Source of the DNA: Streptomyces sp. NA04227
Lineage (GTDB): Bacteria > Actinomycetota > Actinomycetes > Streptomycetales > Streptomycetaceae
Assembly (NCBI RefSeq): GCF_013364195.1
Contig: NZ_CP054918.1
Coordinates: 7,801,001 to 7,865,000, forward strand
Reading direction: 5' to 3'
DNA length: 64,000 nt
Part shown: one piece after another, positions 35,824-43,953 of the stretch
Numbering within the stretch: position 1 is the stretch's first letter
Layout of the letters: each line of letters opens with the position of its first letter
Program-made: the position numbers and the translations under genes
The notes under the pieces: model-generated
What the model was told of the DNA's origin: nothing
Seen by the model: the letters and a program-made list of their open reading frames with translations, nothing else
Database searches by the model: none

Positions 35824-36603
35824 ATGCCCAATAAGGGTAAGCACCGTCGTGTGAAGTCCCGTTCACTCCCGCGTTCCGTGGCTGTCGTCGGTGCGGGAGG
35901 TGCCGCACTCGTACTCCCGGTGATCGCCGCGACCAGCGCCAACGCGGCCGGAACCGCCGCAACCGGCTCCGGGCACAAGGCCGGTAAGGCCGCCTCGGGG
36001 GCGGTTTCCGCTGCCGCACAGGCCGAGCGGGACGCGGCCGAGAAGAAGTACACCGTGGTCTCGGGCGATTCCCTTTTCAAGATCGCTGACAAGCATTCTC
36101 TCGAAGGCGGCTGGCGCGCTCTCTACAAGAGCAACAAGAAGGCTGTCGGAGACAATCCGTCGCTGATTCGCCCGGGTCTGAAGCTCACCATCCCCGTCCC
36201 CGGAAAGGGGCAGCGCGAGGAGCCCGCGCCCAGCAGGTCCGAGAAGCGTGAAGAGGCCAAGTCCCCGGCCTCCAAGACGTATTCGAACGACCTCGACGGC
36301 TGGATCAAGGAAGCCCTCGACGTCATGGCGAAGCACGACATCCCGGGCACCTACGACGGCATTCACCGCAACATCATGCGAGAGTCCTCCGGCAACCCGC
36401 AGGCCATCAACAACTGGGACTCCAACGCCGCGAAGGGCACACCCTCCAAGGGCCTGCTCCAGGTCATCGACCCGACCTTCGCCGCCTACCACGTCCCCGG
36501 CACCCCGTACGACCCCTACGACCCGGTCGCCAACATCACCGCGGCCTGCAACTACGCGGCCGACAACTACGGCTCCATCGACAACGTCAACGGCCCGTAC
36601 TGA
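35824..36603 (+). CDS. Secreted LysM / transglycosylase (Rpf-like) cell-wall hydrolase
   Basis: A 259-residue exported protein. A basic leader and hydrophobic segment (residues 18-42) precede a LysM peptidoglycan-binding module (about 76-124), a charged linker, and a C-terminal transglycosylase SLT domain (about 155-259) with the catalytic Glu at 187 (NIMRESSG). It should cleave peptidoglycan glycan strands during growth or spore germination. GGAGGAGAGG precedes the ATG. The upstream riboswitch ties its expression to c-di-AMP. Confidence 0.88.
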   Translation: MPNKGKHRRVKSRSLPRSVAVVGAGGAALVLPVIAATSANAAGTAATGSGHKAGKAASGAVSAAAQAERDAAEKKYTVVSGDSLFKIADKHSLEGGWRALYKSNKKAVGDNPSLIRPGLKLTIPVPGKGQREEPAPSRSEKREEAKSPASKTYSNDLDGWIKEALDVMAKHDIPGTYDGIHRNIMRESSGNPQAINNWDSNAAKGTPSKGLLQVIDPTFAAYHVPGTPYDPYDPVANITAACNYAADNYGSIDNVNGPY

Positions 36604-36626
36604 CCCTCCCGCTCCCCCCACCACGT

Positions 36627-36665
36627 GTGTGCCCGTCCTCCCCGGCAACCGGAGGGCGGGCACAC
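36627..36665 (+). terminator. Hairpin after LysM hydrolase gene
   Basis: Arms 36627-36641 (GTGTGCCCGTCCTCC) and 36651-36665 pair over 15 positions with one G-T wobble and a nine-base loop. Confidence 0.75.
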
Positions 36666-36790
36666 GCGTGTGAGGACGGTGACTCCGGGCGCGGATCGTC
36701 GTGCCGTCGCCCACGCGGCGCGATCCGCCGCGCTCCGGGGTGCCCGCCGGGAACCGGGACGGTGCCCGCGCGCGTACCGTACGCAGGTAC

Positions 36791-36811
36791 GGAAGCCGGA
36801 AGCCGGAAGCC
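36791..36811 (+). repeat. Three copies of a 7-base tandem repeat
   Basis: GGAAGCC is repeated three times, 120 bases before the kinase start, within a 328-base gap that otherwise shows only the terminator at 36627. It may be variable between strains. Confidence 0.5.
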
Positions 36812-36931
36812 GGAGGTCGGCTGTCCGGCCGGTGACGGGTGTGGCAGAGTCGGGCGGGGCTTCGGCCCGAGGGCCCGCGGAACTGCGCAACCGACCTGTC
36901 CCGGGCTCCTCGTCGGGGTGAAGGGGGCGAA

Positions 36932-38941
36932 GTGGCGCGGGTGATCGACGGCCGTTTCGAGCTGCTGTCGCGGCTCGGCGGTGGCGGTATGGGGCTGGTG
37001 TGGCGGGCGCGTGACCTGGCGCTGCACCGCGAGGTGGCGCTCAAGGAGGTACGTCCACCCGACCCGGACCTCGCCGAGTACGACCCCGAGGCCTCCGAGG
37101 CGCTGCGCGCACGTGTACTGCGCGAGGCCAGGGCGCTGGCCCGCATCGTCCACCCCAACGTCGTGACGATCCACCACATCGTCGACGGCGGCGAGGAGGG
37201 CACCTATCCGTGGCTCGTCATGGAACTGGTGCCCGGCGGCTCGCTCCAGGACCGCATCGACCGCGGCAGGCTCACCCCCGGCGAAGCCGCGGCACTGGGC
37301 CGGGGCGTCCTCGAAGGGCTGCGCGCGGCGCACGCGGCGGACATCCAGCACCGCGACATCAAGCCGCCCAACATCCTGCTCCGCCCCGACGGCCGCGCGG
37401 TCCTGACCGACTTCGGGATCGCCGCCATCCGGGGATCGACCACCCTGACCGCCACCGGCTCCGTGATCGGGACCCCCGACTACATGGCGCCCGAGCGCGT
37501 CGCGGGCCAGGGCGGCGGCCCGGCCGCCGACCTGTGGTCACTCGCCATGACGCTCTACGTCGCCGTCGAGGGCCACAACCCGATGCGCCGCGGGAACACC
37601 CTCGCCACCCTGGCGGCCGTGCTCGGCGAGGAGGTGCCGCCTCCTCGGCGTGCCGGGGCGCTGACCGGGCTGCTGACCTCCGTCCTCGTACGCGACCCGG
37701 CGGCACGGCCGGACGCCGCGACGCTGGACCGGCTGCTCGCCGAGGCGGAAGCGGCGGCCAGGTTCGAGGCCACCAAGGCCACCGAGGCCGCGACCGGCTC
37801 CGAGACCTCGTATCCCCTCACCCCGCCCCGCACCACCGCCCCTCAGCCGCCACCGGAGCCCCCGGTGCCGGGAAGCGGCGCGTCCACGCGGGAGGCGCCG
37901 CCCTGGATGCCGACCGCCCCGCCGGTGTCGTCCGCGTCGACGCCGCCCTCGTCCCCGCCCGGACCCGCCGGACCGACGCCGCCTCCCTCGGCGTCCCCCT
38001 CGCACGCCGAGCCGTTCTTCGGGGTGCCGCACCCAACTCCGGCTCAGGCACTGCCCGTTCGACGCAAACGGACCTGGATCTACGCCTCGGGTCTGGGCGC
38101 CGTCGCCCTGGCCGGAGTGCTTCTGTGGGCGCTGCTGCCCCTCGGCGACGGCTCGGGCGGTGACAAGACCGAAGCCGACGGCGGCACGTCGCCCAAGCCC
38201 GGTACGTCCGGCGGCAGTTCGCAGCAGCCCGTGGATTCCAGCGGCAAGAAGATCACCATCGGGGTGAAGTACGACCAGCCCGGCCTGGGTTACATGGGGC
38301 CCGACGGCAAACCCTTGGGCTTCGACGTGGACGTGGCGACGTACATCGCCAAGAGGCTCGGCCACGCCCCGAGCGACATCGTGTGGAAGCAGGTCCGCGG
38401 CATCGAGCGGGAGGGTGTGCTGCAACGGGGCGAGGTGGACTTCCTCGTCGCCGTCTATGCCATGAACGACACGCGCGCGAAGAAGGTGGACTTCGTGGGG
38501 CCCTATCTCGAAGCCCACCAGGACGTTCTGCTGCCCGAGGACGCCCCGGCGGTAACCACCGCCGCCGATCTGAACGGCAAGTCGGTGTGCACGGTGGCCG
38601 GCTCCTCTTCCGGCACGAACCTGCGGACACAGGCCGCACAGGCTCGGCTCGTAGAACGCGACACCTACTACAGCTGTATTGACGACCTCGTCGCGGGCAA
38701 GGTGGACGCCGTCACGGCCGACGACGCCCTGCTCGCCGGTTATGCCACCCAGGTGCCCCAGGACCTGAAACTGGGTGGCCTGAAACTGAGCGACGAACGG
38801 TACGGAATCGGCCTCCGCAAGGGCAGCGAGTTGAAGGGAAAGGTCGAGACCGCGCTCAAGGACATGATCAAGGACGGCTCGTGGCAGGCGTCCCTGAACG
38901 GCAACCTTTCGTTGCTCAAGTCGCCTCCGCCGCAACTGTGA
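36932..38941 (+). CDS. Ser/Thr protein kinase with extracellular solute-binding domain
   Basis: A 669-residue receptor kinase. The cytoplasmic kinase (about 5-275) has the glycine loop LGGGGMG, Lys 38, the catalytic loop HRDIKPPN (140-147, Asp 142) and DFG (160-162). A Pro-rich linker and one membrane helix (about 378-402) lead to an extracellular domain (about 438-669) of the SBP_bac_3 (amino-acid-binding) type, starting KKITIGVKYDQPG. Such a domain usually binds Glu/Gln or polar amino acids. The GTG at 36932 has AAGGGGG upstream. The layout implies ligand-controlled phosphorylation. The target is unknown. Confidence 0.9.
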   Translation: MARVIDGRFELLSRLGGGGMGLVWRARDLALHREVALKEVRPPDPDLAEYDPEASEALRARVLREARALARIVHPNVVTIHHIVDGGEEGTYPWLVMELVPGGSLQDRIDRGRLTPGEAAALGRGVLEGLRAAHAADIQHRDIKPPNILLRPDGRAVLTDFGIAAIRGSTTLTATGSVIGTPDYMAPERVAGQGGGPAADLWSLAMTLYVAVEGHNPMRRGNTLATLAAVLGEEVPPPRRAGALTGLLTSVLVRDPAARPDAATLDRLLAEAEAAARFEATKATEAATGSETSYPLTPPRTTAPQPPPEPPVPGSGASTREAPPWMPTAPPVSSASTPPSSPPGPAGPTPPPSASPSHAEPFFGVPHPTPAQALPVRRKRTWIYASGLGAVALAGVLLWALLPLGDGSGGDKTEADGGTSPKPGTSGGSSQQPVDSSGKKITIGVKYDQPGLGYMGPDGKPLGFDVDVATYIAKRLGHAPSDIVWKQVRGIEREGVLQRGEVDFLVAVYAMNDTRAKKVDFVGPYLEAHQDVLLPEDAPAVTTAADLNGKSVCTVAGSSSGTNLRTQAAQARLVERDTYYSCIDDLVAGKVDAVTADDALLAGYATQVPQDLKLGGLKLSDERYGIGLRKGSELKGKVETALKDMIKDGSWQASLNGNLSLLKSPPPQL

Positions 38942-39275
38942 AGAGCTCGCAAGCGGCACACCGGGTGAGAGCACCACGGCATGCGGAAGAAGTGCCGCGC
39001 GCATCCAAGTAGCTGTGCGGGGGCGTGAGTTCGCGCCTTCGGTCGCAATAGCGGGACAACAGGCGTGACTTCGCGCCGTCGGCCGCCCGTATGCGCGCCG
39101 TTCGCAGTTCCGTGCACCCGGACGAAATGCCACAACTCCCCGTCTGGCGCGCGCAGTTCACTCTTTCGTGGCGCTTCGCGCGGATACCCCGGGGAAGTCA
39201 GTTTCCGACTTTGACGGCGTCGGCCGGGTGCGCGGCGCGGTGCCGTGACCGGGGGCGAGATGGGGAGGAACGGCT
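38942..39275. other. Intergenic region with direct repeats
   Basis: No gene is supported in these 334 bases. The feature of note is a pair of 25-base direct repeats (39022-39046 and 39062-39086), probably close to the promoter of the polyprenyl synthase operon. Confidence 0.5.
39022..39086 (+). repeat. Direct repeat pair, possible regulator sites
   Basis: Copies at 39022-39046 and 39062-39086 share GGCGTGA-TTCGCGCC-TCGG-CGC with three mismatches and are spaced exactly 40 bases apart, about four helical turns. They lie about 190 bases before the polyprenyl synthase operon. Confidence 0.55.
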
Positions 39276-39557
39276 GTGACGAATGGCAGCGGGGACCCGC
39301 GTCGTGGGCAGGCGGAGGAGGCGGTACAGATCGTCGCCGGGCTCGTGGACCTCGGACTGGAACAGGCGGAGGGACTCATCCGCCGTATGAGGGGTGTCCT
39401 CGGACGCTCCGACCTGGATGTGATCACCGCCGACGGGCGCGAGGACCTGCGCGCACGCGGCGAACTCGCGCTGAAACGGCACGCCCCCACGGCCGAGTCG
39501 CACATGGAGACACTGGCCCGCCAAGTCGCCGCCCGTCGCTCCGGCTCCGGCGCCTGA
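39276..39557 (+). CDS. Small helical protein preceding polyprenyl synthase
   Basis: A 93-residue, probably all-helical soluble protein (QAEEAVQIVAGLVDLGLEQA, then LIRRMRGVL). The amphipathic pattern resembles phasin-like or coiled proteins that coat hydrophobic granules, but I cannot assign it. GGGGAGGAACGGCT precedes the GTG. It ends one base before the GTG of the polyprenyl synthase, so the two are coupled. Confidence 0.7.
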   Translation: MTNGSGDPRRGQAEEAVQIVAGLVDLGLEQAEGLIRRMRGVLGRSDLDVITADGREDLRARGELALKRHAPTAESHMETLARQVAARRSGSGA

Positions 39558-39558
39558 G

Positions 39559-40617
39559 GTGCACGGAACCGGGCTCATCGCGCCCCGCGTCGACCGGGTC
39601 CTCGCGGAGTTCGCGCACCGCGAGTCGGCACTGCTGTGCGAGGTGGATCCCCAACTGGAGCCGATGGCCGTCCAGTTGACCACCGCACTTGGCGAAGGCA
39701 AGCGTATGCGCGCGGCCTTCTGCTACTGGGGCTGGCGGGCGACCGGGCAGCCCGACAGCGAAGCCATGGTCAAAGCCGCCGCGGCGATGGAGATCCTGCA
39801 CGCCGCAGCGGTCGTGCACGACGACCTGGTGGACGAGTCCGCCGTGCGCAGAGGCGTCCCGACCGCACACATCGCCCTGCTCGACGCACTCGACGCGTCC
39901 CTCTTCGCAGACGAGGCCACTCGCACCGCCGGTGCCAGGAACCTGGCGATGCTGGTCGGCGACCTGCTGATGTCCTGGGCCGGGCAGCTGTTCACGGAGT
40001 GCGGACTGCCGGGCGCCTACCTGGCCCGCGCCCGGCCACTGTGGGCCACTCTCGCCCGGGAGCTGATAGCGGGGGAGTGCCTGGAGATCCTGCGCACCCG
40101 GGCGGTGCCCGAACAGCACAGCAGCCTCAAGATCATCCGCTACAAGACCGCGAAGTACACCGTCGAACACCCCCTGCACATCGGCGCTCTGCTCGGCGGG
40201 GCGCCCCGTCAACTCCTGTACGACTTCAGCGAGTTCGGTCTCGCGCTCGGTGAGGCCTTCCAGCTCCGGGACGACCTGCTCGGCGTGTTCGGAGACCCGT
40301 GCGAGACGGGCAAGTCCGCGCTCGACGACCTGTCCGGCGCCAAGCCGACCGTACTGCTCGCACTCGCGCTGTCCCAGGCGGCCGCCGAGGACCGCGTCGA
40401 ACTGCGGCGGCTCATCGGCCGCCCCGACCTCGGCGAGCCGGAACTCGAAACGGTCAGAGCGATCATGGTGCGCTCCGGTGCCCGCGGCGCGGTGGAGGAA
40501 CTCATCACCGAACGCGCCGAGACCGCGCTCAAGACCCTGGACCAGCTGCGCATCCCTGACGAGCCCGCCGCCGCGCTGCGCCATCTCGTCACGGCGACCG
40601 TTGCCCGCACCTCGTGA
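39559..40617 (+). CDS. Polyprenyl diphosphate synthase
   Basis: A 352-residue all-helical trans-prenyltransferase. The first Asp-rich motif is HDDLVD (Asp 88, 89 and 92) and the second is RDDLLGVFGD near residue 238, so both magnesium sites are intact. Residues just before the first motif (AAMEILHAAAVV) lack bulky aromatics except Met/Ile, consistent with a medium or long product, though chain length cannot be fixed by eye. It is followed 85 bases later by an MpaB/Lcp-type oxygenase. Confidence 0.9.
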   Translation: MHGTGLIAPRVDRVLAEFAHRESALLCEVDPQLEPMAVQLTTALGEGKRMRAAFCYWGWRATGQPDSEAMVKAAAAMEILHAAAVVHDDLVDESAVRRGVPTAHIALLDALDASLFADEATRTAGARNLAMLVGDLLMSWAGQLFTECGLPGAYLARARPLWATLARELIAGECLEILRTRAVPEQHSSLKIIRYKTAKYTVEHPLHIGALLGGAPRQLLYDFSEFGLALGEAFQLRDDLLGVFGDPCETGKSALDDLSGAKPTVLLALALSQAAAEDRVELRRLIGRPDLGEPELETVRAIMVRSGARGAVEELITERAETALKTLDQLRIPDEPAAALRHLVTATVARTS

Positions 40618-40702
40618 CCGCGCCCGAAGCACCCGTACGTCACCACGCCTGCCGTACGGCCCCGATCACCACCACATCCGTACTGCCCCAGGAGGAGCCG
40701 AG

Positions 40703-41926
40703 ATGACCGCTGCCGCAGAACCGGCACCGCCCGCCGACGCGCCGGGCACCCGGGCCGCCAGGCCCACCGAGGAGTCGATGGACGCCCTGCGGCTGCGCGG
40801 CGACGAACTCGCCGACGCCACCGTGCGCACCCTCTTCGAGCGGGGCGAAGTGGGCAAGTTCAACACCCTGATGCGCTGGTTCAACCAGTCGGGACAGCCG
40901 CTGCCCGACGGCCTGCCCGAGGTCGCGCGCGAGTATCTGGAGGCGACCGCGCACCCGCCCGCCTGGGTGGACTGGGCCGAGATGGAGCGGGCGAGGCTGT
41001 TCTTCATCGACAACAACGTGCACATCTCGACCGCGCTGTCCTTCGCCTCCATGCCCGCCTGCTACATGCTGCCGCACGTGGCCCGGCTGCTCAGCGCCAC
41101 GCACGGCCTTTCGTACCCGTCCAAACGGATGGCGGAGACCGGCCAGTTCACCGTGTACCTGATGCGGCCCGACGCCTTCGAGTCCGGCAGCCGCTTCGTG
41201 CCCGCCGCGCAGAAGGTGCGTCTGCTGCACGCCTCCATCCGCCACCACCTGCGGGAGAAGGGCCTGTGGGACGAGGCAGCCCTGGGGGTGCCGATCTGCC
41301 AGGAGGACATGATCGGCGGGCAGATGATGTTCTCCATCCAGGTCCTGGACGCCCTGCACCGGCTCGGCATCCACATGACCCAGGAGGGCGCCGACGCCTA
41401 CTACTACGCCTGGCGCGTGGTGGGCGCCATGCTCGGCGTGGACATCGAGGCCGGGCCCGCCGACCTCGCCGCCGCCCGCGACTTCTCCGACCTCTACATG
41501 ACCCGTCACATGGGCCCGTCCGCCGAAGGCACCCTGCTCACACGGCAGTTGATCGACCTCTACGAGGAGGTCGTCCCCGGCACCCTCTTCGACCCGGTGG
41601 TCCCGGCCGTCATCCGGTATCTGATCGGGGACACGGCCGCCGACTGGCTGGAGGTGCCCCGCTCGTCCTTCGACGCCGCCGTCAAACTGTCGCCCGCACT
41701 GCTCGGCGTCCTCGAAAGCATCGAGGACGCCTCCCCGCTGGGTGCCTGGGCCCTGGACCACCTGGGCAAACTGACCACGGTCTTCGAGCTCAGCTCCCTG
41801 ACCCGGGGTCGCGTCATGCAGTACGCGATCCCCGAGCATCTGAAGGACGAGTACGGCGTCAGGTCGCCCAAGCCGCGCACCGGCCGCTGGACGCCCCCGC
41901 CGCCCTCGGACCTGCTCGCCCGATAA
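40703..41926 (+). CDS. MpaB/DUF2236 oxygenase (latex-clearing-protein family)
   Basis: A 407-residue heme-type oxygenase of the DUF2236 family. The family block KVRLLHASIRHHL (about 171-183) holds the heme-ligand His (176) and a conserved Arg; CQEDMIGGQMMFS follows. Relatives include rubber-cleaving Lcp and fungal MpaB, which cleave isoprenoid double bonds. AGGAGGAG precedes the ATG. There is no signal peptide, unlike secreted Lcp, so it acts inside the cell. Its pairing with a polyprenyl synthase suggests cleavage of a prenyl chain made by its neighbour (inference). Confidence 0.85.
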   Translation: MTAAAEPAPPADAPGTRAARPTEESMDALRLRGDELADATVRTLFERGEVGKFNTLMRWFNQSGQPLPDGLPEVAREYLEATAHPPAWVDWAEMERARLFFIDNNVHISTALSFASMPACYMLPHVARLLSATHGLSYPSKRMAETGQFTVYLMRPDAFESGSRFVPAAQKVRLLHASIRHHLREKGLWDEAALGVPICQEDMIGGQMMFSIQVLDALHRLGIHMTQEGADAYYYAWRVVGAMLGVDIEAGPADLAAARDFSDLYMTRHMGPSAEGTLLTRQLIDLYEEVVPGTLFDPVVPAVIRYLIGDTAADWLEVPRSSFDAAVKLSPALLGVLESIEDASPLGAWALDHLGKLTTVFELSSLTRGRVMQYAIPEHLKDEYGVRSPKPRTGRWTPPPPSDLLAR

Positions 41927-42004
41927 CTCGGCGTACCCGCCCGGCACTTCACGCACAAGACTCTGAAGCAGCGTGTGGTCAGGGCCGAATGGCGACAGCT
42001 CACC

Positions 42005-42035
42005 CTGAACCGGCCCGCCACCAGGGCCGGTTCAG
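42005..42035. terminator. Bidirectional hairpin between oxygenase and arsR-like gene
   Basis: Twelve-base perfect arms CTGAACCGGCCC (42005-42016) and GGGCCGGTTCAG (42024-42035) with a seven-base loop. The right arm includes the stop codon of the facing arsR-type gene. Confidence 0.75.
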
Positions 42036-42391
42036 GCGTGCCAGGGCGCTCCGGTGACCTGGTGGTCGGCATGGCTCAGTGCCTCCACGACCAGTCGGCG
42101 CAGATGCCCGTCGCTCAGCGCGTACACCGCGTGCCTGCCCTCCCTGCGGGCGTGGACGAGACCGGCCAGCCGCAGCTTCGCCAGGTGCTGGCTGACCGCG
42201 GTACGCGCGGCCCCGCTCGCCGTGGTCAGCGCGGTGACGTCCGCCGGTCCCTGCGCGAGCAGCCACAGCAGATGCAGCCGGGTCGGGTCGGCGAGCAGCG
42301 CGAAGACGGTCGCCGCCGTCCGCAACTGCTCCCGCCCGGGAGCGCGTTCATGCGCACCACTTGCAACTGGGCCCGGTTCGCGTGTGGTCAT
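42032..42391 (-). CDS. ArsR/SmtB-family metal-sensing repressor
   Basis: A 119-residue winged-helix repressor (ATVFALLADPTRLHLLWLL, then AVSQHLAKLRLAGLVHARREG). The C-terminal end is His-rich (HLRRLVVEALSHADHQ), resembling the alpha-5 metal site of NmtR/CzrA-type sensors, so a nickel, cobalt or zinc ligand is likely. It is divergent from a His-rich MFS exporter; an inverted repeat of the ArsR type lies between them. The ATG at 42391 is preferred over one 18 codons upstream that would overlap the operator. Confidence 0.85.
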   Translation of the reverse strand: MTTREPGPVASGAHERAPGREQLRTAATVFALLADPTRLHLLWLLAQGPADVTALTTASGAARTAVSQHLAKLRLAGLVHARREGRHAVYALSDGHLRRLVVEALSHADHQVTGAPWHA

Positions 42392-42425
42392 GCGGCCATC
42401 GTACGGTCGGCCCGATTCGACGTTG

Positions 42426-42449
42426 TCATGTGCGCAGGTGTGCACATGA
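42426..42449. promoter_or_regulatory. ArsR-type operator
   Basis: TCATGTGC (42426-42433) and GCACATGA (42442-42449) form a perfect inverted repeat with an eight-base spacer between the divergent repressor and exporter starts. TGTGC-GCACA half sites are typical of SmtB/ArsR operators. Confidence 0.7.
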
Positions 42450-42494
42450 CGCTATGGTGCGAGGAGTTCGCCCCGTCGACCGAAGGACGCGGCC

Positions 42495-43847
42495 GTGCTT
42501 GTTGTGCTGCGCAACCGCACCTACCGTCATCTGTTCGCCGCCCAGGTCATCGCGCTGCTCGGCACCGGTCTGGCCACCGTGGCACTCAGCCTGCTGGCCT
42601 ACGACCTCGCGGGGGAGCGTGCCTCCGCCGTCCTCGGCACCGCCCTCGCGATCAAAATGGTCGCCTTCGTCACCCTCGCCCCGCTGGTGAGCGCCCTCGC
42701 CGAGCGCATTCCGCAGCGCGCGCTCATGGTCGCGATGGACCTGACCCGGGCCGCCGTCGCCGTGGCACTCCCCTTCGTCACCGAGATCTGGCAGATCTAC
42801 GTCCTGGTCCTTCTCCTGCAAGCCGCCTCCGCCGCGTTCACCCCCACCTTCCAGGCGACCCTCCCCGTCGTACTGCCGGACGAACGCGACTACACCCGCG
42901 CCCTGACGATGTCCCGCCTCGCCTACGACCTGGAGACCCTCCTCAGCCCGGCACTCGCCGCGGCCCTGCTGTCCGTGGTCACCTACGACTGGCTGTTCGC
43001 CGGAACCGTCGCCGGGTTCCTGGCCTCCGCGCTCCTGGTCCTGTCCTGCGTACTGCCCCCTCGCGCCCCCGTGGCACGAACCGGTGGCCTGGGCCGCAAG
43101 GCAGGCTTCGGCATCCGCCTGTTCTGGGCGACGCCCCGGCTGCGCGCCCTCCTCGGCCTCGACCTCGCCGTAGCGGCGGCGGGCGCGACCGTCGTGGTGA
43201 ACACCGTGGTCCTGGTCCGCGACCAACTGCACCGCTCGCCCGGCGAGGTGTCCCTGGCGCTCGCCGCCTACGGAGCCGGTTCGATGGCCGCCGCACTCCT
43301 GCTGCCCCCGCTCCTGGACCGCGTCGGCGACCACGCCGTCATGCTCCCCGCGGGCTGCGTCGTACCCGCCGTCTTCGCCGCTCACGGCATCGCCACCGCC
43401 TCGGGCCCGTCCTGGCCCGCACTCCTCCTCGCCTGGGCCGCCTTCGGCGCCGCGTGCTCGGCGGCCCTCACGCCCACCGGACGACTGATCCGCCGCTCGG
43501 CCGCCCCCGCCGACCTGCCCGCCGCCTTCGCCGCCCAGTTCTCGCTCTCGCACGGCTGCTGGCTGCTCACCTACCCCCTGGCGGGCTGGCTCTCGGTCGC
43601 GGCGGGCACGACCGCCGCCTCCTGGACACTCGGCGCGCTGGCCCTCACCGGCGCCCTGGCCGCGACCCTGCTCTGGCCGGCCCCCGACCCCGCCCATCTC
43701 GACCACTCGCATCCCGGTCTGCCACCCGGCCATCCCCACCTCGCCGAGGTCCGCCCCACAACCGACTCCAACCGGCACAGCCACCACTACGTCATCGACC
43801 ACCTGCACCCGCACTGGCCGACCGCACGCCGCCCGGCCGGTTCGTGA
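42495..43847 (+). CDS. MFS exporter with His-rich tail, probable metal efflux
   Basis: A 450-residue MFS protein with about 12 hydrophobic segments and a cytoplasmic C-terminal tail of about 45 residues containing around ten His (HLDHSHPGLPPGHPHL and NRHSHHYVIDHLHPH). The tail should bind transition metals, as in NreB-type nickel exporters. The divergent ArsR-type gene and operator make a metal-inducible efflux unit likely. Start is GTG with GAAGGACG upstream. Substrate metal cannot be fixed from sequence. Confidence 0.82.
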   Translation: MLVVLRNRTYRHLFAAQVIALLGTGLATVALSLLAYDLAGERASAVLGTALAIKMVAFVTLAPLVSALAERIPQRALMVAMDLTRAAVAVALPFVTEIWQIYVLVLLLQAASAAFTPTFQATLPVVLPDERDYTRALTMSRLAYDLETLLSPALAAALLSVVTYDWLFAGTVAGFLASALLVLSCVLPPRAPVARTGGLGRKAGFGIRLFWATPRLRALLGLDLAVAAAGATVVVNTVVLVRDQLHRSPGEVSLALAAYGAGSMAAALLLPPLLDRVGDHAVMLPAGCVVPAVFAAHGIATASGPSWPALLLAWAAFGAACSAALTPTGRLIRRSAAPADLPAAFAAQFSLSHGCWLLTYPLAGWLSVAAGTTAASWTLGALALTGALAATLLWPAPDPAHLDHSHPGLPPGHPHLAEVRPTTDSNRHSHHYVIDHLHPHWPTARRPAGS

Positions 43848-43953
43848 CCCACGACCGTCGCACTCCGTAGTGCCTGCGGCCATGGGAGGGAACAACGCCG
43901 GGGGAACGTGTCATCGAACCGTCGCCCCTGTCGATCATGCACACCATCTGCGA

